A DNA stretch of 14,691 bases, from the NCBI GenBank assembly GCA_036736205.1, contig DAINMX010000161.1, forward strand, positions 1 to 14,691. The letters are read 5' to 3'. The stretch comes from XYA12-FULL-58-9 sp001798605 (GTDB lineage: Bacteria > Myxococcota > XYA12-FULL-58-9). This document shows positions 1 through 5,878 of this stretch, piece after piece. The position numbers and the translations under genes are program-made. The notes beneath the pieces were generated by a model, which saw only the letters and a list, made by a program, of their open reading frames with translations, ran no database searches and was not told where the DNA came from. Numbering within the stretch: position 1 is the first letter of the stretch; each line of letters begins with the position of its first letter.

Positions 1-1018
1 CGTCGTTACAGAAACGGCACAACCCCGAGCCTGAGTATCCGCCATCGCAAATCCCGTTCGTGCAGATGCAAGGAGCACAAGTGGCACCGAAAAAGTCCGC
101 TGCGCACGAATTACAGTTGTCGCCCCGCCATCCGGTTTCGCAGCTCGAGCAGGTGCCATCGCCGTCCACGCCATCCTTGCAGTCGCCGTGTTCACAGGTA
201 CACGGGGCACAGTCCGGACCGAAGTATCCCGCGGCACAGTTTTCACAATACGAACCGGTGGCGCCGGTGTTGCACTCGCCGATGCATTCACCGGTGCCGC
301 TGGCACCGTCGCTACAAACGCCATTTTTGCACAGGCAAGGTAGACAGGCTGCGGTGTAGAAATCCGCGGCACAGATTTCGCAATCGGTGCCGGTCCACCC
401 GGTCGTGCATGGCTCGACACAGTGACCGTCGCCATCAATCCCATCGGCGCACTCCCCATGCTCGCAGAGGCACGGCGAACAATCGGCACCGAAGTAGCCC
501 GGCGTGCAGGCGCTGCAGTCTGCGCCGGCCCACCCAGCGGTGCAGGTGTCGCAGTTGGTTCCCGTCCAATGGGCCGTACAGGATGTGCAGGTCCCGTCGC
601 CGTCAGCGCCGTCACGACAAACACCGTTGACACAGGTGCACGCGGTGCACCCAGATCCGAAATAGCCAACGCGGCATTGATCGCATCCGTCTCCGCCCCA
701 GCCGTCGAGACAGATGCAAGCGGATCCCCCGCCGCAAGAGCCGTGCTCGCACAGGGCGTCGTCGAAGTCGGGACAATCATCGGCATTGTCGCCAACGCCG
801 TCCCCGTCGGTATCGGCCCACTCGTTGGGGTCGTTGGGGAAGGCGTCGTCTTGGTTGGCAACACCATCGCCATCGTCATCATCGTCAACATCGTCATCAT
901 CTGCAGAGACGACAGGATCTCCGACCACGGAGTGGGCGGGCTGTAGAAAACAACCGCCCAGGGTCAGCAGGATAACGAGAGACCCACAGGACAGGATCTG
1001 CTGGACCGATTTGCGCAT
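1..1018 (-). CDS. Lipoprotein with acidic Ca-binding and laminin/EGF-like Cys repeats (3' end outside window)
   Basis: The reading frame is open from the ATG at 1018 to the window edge (339 codons seen, no stop), so the C-terminus is missing. GAGGTG sits 6 nt before the ATG. Residues 1-23 form a lipoprotein signal with lipobox LGGC (Cys23). Residues about 40-86 are rich in Asp and contain DGDGVANQDD and DTDGDGVGDNADDCPD, the pattern of thrombospondin type 3 calcium-binding repeats. From about residue 88 onward there are five Cys-rich units, each with a core like CTCEHGDCKDGVDGDGTC followed by a Gly/aromatic segment such as GYFGPDCAPC. This is laminin/EGF-like spacing. Family knowledge: such proteins are common surface lipoproteins in Myxococcota. 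I infer a disulfide-rich, Ca-stabilised rod outside the cytoplasm, possibly for adhesion; no partner is visible. Identification of the architecture is firm, the function is not. Confidence 0.88.
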   Translation of the reverse strand, partial: MRKSVQQILSCGSLVILLTLGGCFLQPAHSVVGDPVVSADDDDVDDDDDGDGVANQDDAFPNDPNEWADTDGDGVGDNADDCPDFDDALCEHGSCGGGSACICLDGWGGDGCDQCRVGYFGSGCTACTCVNGVCRDGADGDGTCTSCTAHWTGTNCDTCTAGWAGADCSACTPGYFGADCSPCLCEHGECADGIDGDGHCVEPCTTGWTGTDCEICAADFYTAACLPCLCKNGVCSDGASGTGECIGECNTGATGSYCENCAAGYFGPDCAPCTCEHGDCKDGVDGDGTCSSCETGWRGDNCNSCAADFFGATCAPCICTNGICDGGYSGSGLCRFCND

Positions 1019-1093
1019 TCTCAACACCTCAGCGAAAGCATAGTCGATCAGGGCCGATGCGGAAAACGGTGTTTCGATTATTTGCGTCATTCC

Positions 1094-1131
1094 CTGTGGG
1101 GCGGGACTGTGGGGCGGGGCTGTGGGGCGGG
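1094..1131 (+). repeat. Three tandem 13-bp G-rich units (possible G-quadruplex)
   Basis: The unit CTGTGGGGCGGGG is repeated three times head to tail (1094-1106, 1107-1119, 1120-1131, the last one base short), with one A/G difference. It gives six runs of three or more G on the + strand, with loops of 1-5 nt. It lies between two divergent start codons (1018 - and 1179 +), so it falls in the shared promoter/leader region. Confidence 0.7.
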
Positions 1132-1178
1132 CTTGTCCGGCTTGTCCCCGCGTTATACACCCGGTAGCGGAGGGTGCG

Positions 1179-1832
1179 ATGAGGCGAACCAGAGTCAATG
1201 GAGGGCATTTGACTGCATTGTTTTGGATGGCTGTGTCGGTTCTGTCGGTCCCGTGCGCAGCCGGCGAGTTGGAGAGGTTGGATTTCAAGAAGTCGGACCT
1301 TCCGGCGGGCCAGTTGACAGGCACGGCTGTCGACGGCATGCGTTGGAAGGACGTCCTCGGCGAAAATTTGCTCATCGTCTCGCAGACCGGGGCAATTCCC
1401 AGCAAGAAGAAGGATGAGGAGGACAGACGCGACGCGGAGTTGTACGCCTATCATTTCATTAGGAAAGGTGGGGCTTGGCGCCTTTTGTGGAAGGTCCAAG
1501 ACTTCGAGCGCGATTGCCCTTTCGATCTTTATGCGGGGCTGCTTCCTGGATCCTTGGCGCTGACTGATCTCGACCGGGACGGTACGGCGGAGACGTCCTT
1601 TCTGTACAAATTGACGTGTCGTAGCGACGTGAGCCCTTCTGTGTTGAAACTGATCATGCACGAAGGAGACAAGAAGCTCGCTCTGCGTGGAAACACCGTG
1701 GTGCCACCAGAATCTAACGACGACAACATGAAGCCTGACCCCGCATTCGCTTCTGCGCCACCCGAGTTCGAAGTGTACGCCGTCAAACGCTGGACTGAGT
1801 TTGTCGTAGAGAAGAGTTTCAATCAGTTCTGA
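1179..1832 (+). CDS. Secreted protein, possibly M949_RS01915-like family
   Basis: 217 residues. I chose the ATG at 1179 because GGAGG ends 5 nt before it and because it starts a clear signal peptide: MRRTR, then a hydrophobic stretch LTALFWMAVSVL, then a likely cleavage near CAAG-E. An upstream in-frame start at 1122 would add an implausible leader read through the G-rich repeat. The mature part contains LYAYHFIRK, CPFDLYAG, the Asp-rich turn LTDLDRDGTAETSFLYKL, TCRSDVSPSVLKLIMHEG and KLALRG, and ends in FEVYAVKRWTEFVVEKSF. From memory, this motif order resembles proteins annotated as M949_RS01915 family surface polysaccharide biosynthesis protein, a family with no demonstrated activity. The TDLDRDG segment looks like a calcium-binding VCBS/FG-GAP-type turn. 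Export is well supported; the family name is tentative. Confidence 0.85.
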   Translation: MRRTRVNGGHLTALFWMAVSVLSVPCAAGELERLDFKKSDLPAGQLTGTAVDGMRWKDVLGENLLIVSQTGAIPSKKKDEEDRRDAELYAYHFIRKGGAWRLLWKVQDFERDCPFDLYAGLLPGSLALTDLDRDGTAETSFLYKLTCRSDVSPSVLKLIMHEGDKKLALRGNTVVPPESNDDNMKPDPAFASAPPEFEVYAVKRWTEFVVEKSFNQF

Positions 1833-1898
1833 CGCTGCCCCAGACCGAGCACGGTTGGTTGAAGCACTCGGAGCGCGCCAGCGCGAAGGTCGAGCAGG

Positions 1899-1910
1899 AC
1901 GTCATGACGT
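1899..1910. promoter_or_regulatory. Perfect 12-bp palindrome, operator candidate
   Basis: ACGTCATGACGT is its own reverse complement. It lies 95 bp before the lipoprotein start at 2005 and 8 bp before the CTTGCTGTCA repeats, inside a 172-bp non-coding leader. It is a plausible binding site for a dimeric regulator. No regulator is identified. Confidence 0.35.
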
Positions 1911-1917
1911 GTGGCCA

Positions 1918-1964
1918 CTTGCTGTCACTTGCTGTCACACTTGCTGTCACGCCGCTTGCTGTTG
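1918..1964 (+). repeat. CTTGCTGTCA direct repeats
   Basis: Three exact copies of CTTGCTGTCA (1918-1927, 1928-1937, 1940-1949) are followed by a decayed copy, CTTGCTGTTG (1955-1964). The spacing varies (0, 2 and 5 bp). They are upstream of the gene at 2005. They may be iterated regulator sites or slippage products. Confidence 0.6.
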
Positions 1965-2004
1965 CGGCCTTGGGGGAATAGTCTGCTGCGCCAGGGAGGT
2001 AGAC

Positions 2005-3200
2005 ATGCTTCGACCGCTTATGAGCTTGCTGGTGATGGCGACGGCGACCTGCGTGGCGGCTTGCGGTTCTTCCGTACTCCGTGTCAGCACCCGTGGATTC
2101 GCGACCGGGATGAAGAATCACTCGCTGGCGAGGACGGCTGCGGAAAACCGCGCTTTGGATCAGTTGAGCCAGCTTCTTGAGCCCGCCGCCGTGAAGTTGG
2201 AGGTAACGGCAACATCCTACGGAACGCTCGTTACGAGCAGCGCTGTCAACAAACCAAACAAGATGTGGCAGGTCGAGTACCAACCACTCGAAGACGGTTG
2301 GATGGCGATTGCTTCGGCGGAGCGACAACCCGAGGCAGCAGATGCCATGCTGGCGCTTCCAGCCGCCGAGATCATGGGTGAGGCAAAAGCAACCAGTTTG
2401 GGTGCTGCCGCACTCCTCGCACACGCCAGAGCCTTGCGCGGGTTGGCTCGAAAGACCCTAGGAGATGCGGCAGTGGGTCACTTCGCGGGGACAGCGACCC
2501 TTGTCGATCTTCAGTACGAGTTTGCCGAGGAAGAGCGACAAGGACCGGATGGGGTACTGTTGTCACCTTGGCAGAAGGTTGTTGTGAGACTCAAGGGTCT
2601 GGCAGACCTTACGCAAACCGCACCGGTCACGCCTGAGGACGAGGTGGGAGTGTTGCGTCGCGTCTCGATCGAGCACAGTCACGCCGCGCAGTGGCCCGAG
2701 GTTGAAGCCGATACTGAGCTGCTTGCCACCAGGACCCCCGACTCCATTCCTTTCTTGTTGCTGCGAGTCGGCGCTCTTCGCCTCCAAGGCAAGGACGATG
2801 CGGCAAAGGAGGCGCTCGAGGGTGCCGTCAAAGCTGCGGGTGACGACGCCGACACCAAGTTGGCCAATGGAATTGAGGAAGTGCGAAAAGCCGTCAATGC
2901 AGAGACGGCAAACGTCATTGCCGCTGCGGTAGAAGAGCGCGCCAAGGCCATGGCAGAAGCCGCTGCTACGGTTGAATCAACGCCCACACCCGAGCCGAAG
3001 ACAACCGATGGGATGCCGACAGTGGAAGAATCGACCCCCAATTCGGCAGATGGCGAGTCGGTACCGGTGAACAAGAAGGNNNNNNNNNNNNNNNNNNNNN
3101 NNNNNNNNNNNNNNNNNNNNNNNNNNNNNNNNNNNNNNNNNNNNNNNNNNNNNNNNNNNNNNNNNNNNNNNNNNNNNNNAAGAAGGCCAAGAAGAAATAG
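2005..3200 (+). CDS. LPP20-like lipoprotein with Lys-rich tail (spans assembly gap)
   Basis: The ATG at 2005 follows AGGGAGGT by 4 nt and begins a lipoprotein signal with lipobox VAAC (Cys20). Residues about 30-110 read FATGMKNHSLARTAAENRALDQL, then LEDGWMAIASAER. This resembles the LPP20 fold, in which an Ala-rich helix containing an Asn-Arg or Ala-Arg motif is followed by a strand bearing an aromatic-Ala pattern. An all-helical middle follows, with a TPR-like stretch LLLRVGALRLQGKDDAAKEA, and then an Ala/Glu coiled segment and a Pro/Thr/Ser-rich linker. At 3079 the sequence enters 100 N. After the gap, frame 3180 reads KKAKKK then TAG (3198-3200), matching the NKK just before the gap, so I end the gene at 3200. 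The frame that ignores gap uncertainty would end at 3231 with an unlikely RRPRR tail. Probably an outer-membrane or periplasmic lipoprotein; role unknown. Confidence 0.78.
3080..3179. other. Assembly gap (100 N)
   Basis: One hundred undetermined bases, a typical placeholder length. Both flanks are AAG-rich codons for Lys inside the lipoprotein gene, so the gap probably hides a low-complexity Lys/Ala repeat. If the gene is intact, the true gap length should be 2 modulo 3, whereas 100 is 1 modulo 3. Confidence 0.95.
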
Positions 3201-3350
3201 CACTGAGATGACGAGGCCGCCGCTATCTTAGTCGTTGACTTCACCGACGAGGGGGCGAACCCTCCATATGCACTTCTGCGGGATCAAATTCTTCGCTCGA
3301 GCGACTCCAGTTGTGATTGTGAAGTCCCCGCAAGAAAGCGAGAAACCATC

Positions 3351-4241
3351 GTGGCGATCAAACCCATCCTCTCCAAAACCCCGGATCCAGTGGACGCAGC
3401 CATGAAATGGACGGAATTGCTGGAAAAACACGTAGGAGCGAACCAGCGGGTCAGTCGCAGCACTGCCAACCGTTTGCGCAAGGAGGGGGGCGAGGCCGCG
3501 CTCTTTGCTGACAACGTCGATGACTACCTGTCCAAGACTGGCAAAGACAGCGTGCAAACAGATATCTTCATCAAGAGCGCCCGCGAGAACGCCAAAGCCG
3601 AGTTTGTCAATGCAGCGAAAAATGGCAACCCCCATGCGAGCATGACAAACGCCTCTAAGCTCTCAATTCCAGAAGGGAAAAAGAACCTTCATGCAAATCT
3701 GCGCGACGATTTCCTGTACATGCGCGGCCACCTGAGGGTCAGCGAGGAGTCCCCACCGACACGGCCAAATCATGGTGAGGCGATCGAGAAGATCATTGGG
3801 GAGTCAGAATGGTCCCTTTGCGACTTTGAACCAGCAGTCCGGGTTGATCGAGTCCAGGAACGGGTGACCAACCCGAGTGGCATGTTGCAAACCGATGCGA
3901 ATGCCATGATGTTCGACATGTTGGGCGAAGCAATCGGGGGTTTTGGTCCGCCCGATCCGGATTCGTTGACACCACAAGAGTTGTCGACCGTGGAGATCAA
4001 AAAGGGGAGCGATGCGCTCGAGTGGTTCTCAGAGGCGGCAAAGACTCGTTATGACGTTTCTGACGAGCCTGTGCCGGAGAAACTCACCAAGACCATCGAA
4101 TACCTCGAGCAACATCGCGATGACATCCTGTTCGCTGGCAGCCTGCTCTTCAACATCGGTCCCGGCTCGAGCGATTACCTGTGTGTGTTTGTTCGCGACG
4201 GGGACAAAGTGGCTCGCGTGACGATTTCGCAGGCAGAATAG
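3351..4241 (+). CDS. Unrecognised protein, N-terminal helical module
   Basis: 296 residues starting at GTG 3351. No ATG lies upstream in frame, and the ribosome site is weak (only GCGAG about 10 nt away). I do not recognise a family. There is no signal peptide or membrane segment, so it is probably cytoplasmic. Composition is acidic and helical, with Asn-rich turns (NAAKNGNPHASMTN). The C-terminal part has a hydrophobic strand pair LFAGSLLFNIG and DYLCVFVRDGDKVARVTI, which looks like a small beta sheet. The first 110 residues share a spaced pattern with the protein at 11715-12875: VDA near the N-terminus, then SR..A, SV..D, and a late helical repeat. I infer a common module, weakly. The gene converges on the kinase-TPR gene with only 19 bp between stops. 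Confidence 0.72.
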   Translation: MAIKPILSKTPDPVDAAMKWTELLEKHVGANQRVSRSTANRLRKEGGEAALFADNVDDYLSKTGKDSVQTDIFIKSARENAKAEFVNAAKNGNPHASMTNASKLSIPEGKKNLHANLRDDFLYMRGHLRVSEESPPTRPNHGEAIEKIIGESEWSLCDFEPAVRVDRVQERVTNPSGMLQTDANAMMFDMLGEAIGGFGPPDPDSLTPQELSTVEIKKGSDALEWFSEAAKTRYDVSDEPVPEKLTKTIEYLEQHRDDILFAGSLLFNIGPGSSDYLCVFVRDGDKVARVTISQAE

Positions 4242-4260
4242 CGACGCCATACTTCCCACG

Positions 4261-5181
4261 TCAACGACACCTCTCGAGCTCAGTTGTGCTGTACTCGCCT
4301 GGTTTGGTCGCCAACAGCAAAAGGCAGTTGAGGCCGGTGAGAGAAGGGTGCTCGCGACTGTCCTGGCTTTGGATCATCAAAGCTTGTTGCCAATAGGAGC
4401 GTGCGTCTTTCGGGTGTCGGGCCAAAAAGGCGGTCTCGCCGCGAGCCTTGAGGACATCCACGAGGCGCAGGTGTGCGGGACCATAGGCGCTCACGCGAAT
4501 CATCAGTGCCCGCGCGAGGTGCTTGTCCGCAAGGTCGAGGTCACCGGCGGCGATTAAGGCGCGACCGAGCTCGAGCAGCGAAGATGCCACCGAGCGATCC
4601 GAATGGCCATACGCGGCCTCACGTATGCCAATGGCGCGCTCATGGTAACGTATCGCGGTGGGCAGGTCGCCGCGGATGCGACTGATGCGGCCGAGCTTGT
4701 CAATGTAGCGCGCAAGTGAAGGATGGTCGTGACCCAAGTCGCTCTGCGCTTCCTGCAAAGCCTGTCGGTAGCTCCTCTCAGCAGCATCGACGTCGCCGAT
4801 CTCGAGTTGGGCGTTACCCCGATTTGCCAAGACGATGGCCACGGTTCTTCCCTGTGTCTTTGTGGCGACGAGGGCCCCGCTGGCCTCGTCGAGGAGGAGC
4901 AGCGCCGCCTCTGGACGTCCGGCGAGCAGATGTGCCTCACCGACGATGGCGTCGAGATCGGGATCTCTGGCGCGATAGACACAACCCATGCCGCCAGAAC
5001 CGATGGTGCCCAACACCTCGAACCGATCAATGCGAGGGACTTCGGCGGTGACCGCCGCTAGGTCCCGGCGCAGTTTGGTGAGAAGCAGATCAGCTTCGAT
5101 GCCACGTGGCTTGTGCGCCAGTGCAGCAATAGACTCCTCGATGCTCTTGTGATCGCCTTCCACGTCCGTCTGACATATCAT
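4261..5181 (-). CDS. TPR protein with remnant of a Ser/Thr kinase N-terminus (kinase core deleted)
   Basis: 306 residues from ATG 5181. Residues 51-77 (IDRFEVLGTIGSGGMGCVYR, then ARDPDLD) are the start of a Hanks-type kinase: leader strand, glycine-rich ATP loop GxGxxG and the usual DPxLD turn. The next residues should give the catalytic Lys (V-A-x-K), then HRD and DFG. Instead residue 78 onward goes straight into AIVGEAHLLAGRPEAALLLL, a TPR/sensor-region sequence. TPR-type repeats fill the rest: ANRGNAQLEIGDVDAAERSY, KLGRISRIRGDLPTAIRYHE, LGRALIAAGDLDLADKHL, ARGETAFLARHPKDARSYW. Intact relatives in Myxococcota have about 250 residues of kinase and more linker at this point. So this is an in-frame internal deletion with the junction near 4950. 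It cannot phosphorylate; it could survive as a TPR adaptor. It is divergent from the sigma gene, 7 bp away. An assembly collapse is possible. Confidence 0.82.
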   Translation of the reverse strand: MICQTDVEGDHKSIEESIAALAHKPRGIEADLLLTKLRRDLAAVTAEVPRIDRFEVLGTIGSGGMGCVYRARDPDLDAIVGEAHLLAGRPEAALLLLDEASGALVATKTQGRTVAIVLANRGNAQLEIGDVDAAERSYRQALQEAQSDLGHDHPSLARYIDKLGRISRIRGDLPTAIRYHERAIGIREAAYGHSDRSVASSLLELGRALIAAGDLDLADKHLARALMIRVSAYGPAHLRLVDVLKARGETAFLARHPKDARSYWQQALMIQSQDSREHPSLTGLNCLLLLATKPGEYSTTELERCR

Positions 5182-5188
5182 CGGGTCG

Positions 5189-5761
5189 ATGGCATCGGAA
5201 GTCGAACTCCTCGAAGCATGGCGTGGTGGCGATCTCTTGGCTGCCGACGAGTTGTTGCGGCGCCACTTTGATGCCCTCTACCGCTTCTTTCGCGCCAAGG
5301 TCAATAACCACGTCGAGGACTTGGTACAGCGCACACTTCTTGCCTGTGTCGAAGGTATGGATCGCATCGGCGAGGCTAGCTTTCGCAGCTATCTCTTCGG
5401 GGTGGCGAGACACAAGCTGATGGACCATCTGCGACATCATTATCGGCGAGGCGAAGAGGTGGATCTGCTCGAGTTGTCGGTCCGCGACTTGGGAACGTCA
5501 CCGAGTCGCAGAATCGCCCGTCGGGATGGGCAGAGTGTGCTGCTCGCGGCGATGCAGACTCTGCCGATGGACTCGCAGATCCTGTTGGAACTGGTGTACT
5601 GGGAGGGGCTCTCGGGCAAGGAGATTGCGGCTGTGCTGGAGATCGGCGAAAATACAGTCCGCAGCAGGCTCAGTCGAGCGCGTGTTGCGGTGAGAGCCGC
5701 CCTCGAGGATGCCGTCGGTGTCGACGCTGCCGCTGACTTGTTTGCTGGTCGGCAGACATAA
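5189..5761 (+). CDS. ECF-type RNA polymerase sigma-70 factor (kinase-associated type)
   Basis: 190 residues. The ATG at 5189 is the only sensible start: a TGA in the same frame lies at 5171. Region 2 spans about residues 18-85 (LLRRHFDALYRFFRAKV, EDLVQRTLLACVEG, FRSYLFGVARHKLMDHL). Region 4 spans about 120-172 (LPMDSQILLELVYWEGLSGK, EIAAVLEIGENTVRSRLSRA), with a recognisable helix-turn-helix. No region 1 or 3 is present, as in ECF sigmas. The wording of both regions matches the sigma factors found next to Ser/Thr kinases in Myxococcota, which direct RNA polymerase to stress or signal regulons. No good ribosome site is seen before the ATG, and its promoter must lie inside the divergent kinase-TPR gene. 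With the neighbouring kinase catalytically dead, its control is an open question. Confidence 0.9.
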   Translation: MASEVELLEAWRGGDLLAADELLRRHFDALYRFFRAKVNNHVEDLVQRTLLACVEGMDRIGEASFRSYLFGVARHKLMDHLRHHYRRGEEVDLLELSVRDLGTSPSRRIARRDGQSVLLAAMQTLPMDSQILLELVYWEGLSGKEIAAVLEIGENTVRSRLSRARVAVRAALEDAVGVDAAADLFAGRQT

Positions 5762-5809
5762 CTCCGCTTGGTCTAGACCGGTTTCAACTTGAACTGAGCT
5801 GACCCATAG

Positions 5810-5862
5810 ATGACGCAGCGCAGCGCGCGCCAGTTGGAGCGCTGGCGCTGCGCCTGCGTCAT
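5810..5862. terminator. Large GC-rich inverted repeat between convergent genes
   Basis: The left arm begins ATGACGCAG and ends GCCAG (5810-5833). The right arm is its complement, from CTGGC to CTGCGTCAT (5842-5862), with an 8-nt loop and two small bulges. It sits 48 bp after the sigma stop and 16 bp after the glgP stop, so it can serve both strands. Neither side has a clear T tract, so it may work as an mRNA 3'-end stabiliser or a Rho-assisted terminator rather than a classical intrinsic terminator. Confidence 0.6.
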
Positions 5863-5878
5863 TCTGTCCAAGCCAGAG

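Noticed and set aside
381..385. Idea that ArgRS HIAH and KMGKR signatures mean an inactive synthetase
   Set aside because: ArgRS proteins commonly deviate at KMSK, the rest of the core is complete, and it is the only argS seen, so it is most likely functional. (Coordinates here are residues of the protein encoded at 9202-10926.)
422..946. Long + strand open frames over the Cys-rich lipoprotein (409-630, 422-946, 714-1043)
   Set aside because: They are antisense shadows of the minus-strand gene, whose frame has a lipobox and regular Cys repeats. The + frames have no ribosome site and low-complexity translations.
1122..1178. Upstream start for the secreted-protein gene
   Set aside because: It would read through the G-rich repeat and place 19 residues before a clean signal peptide that has its own GGAGG site.
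3249..3264. Small hairpin GAGGG...CCCTC after the Lys-tail lipoprotein
   Set aside because: Five-bp stem, no T tract; too weak to call a terminator.
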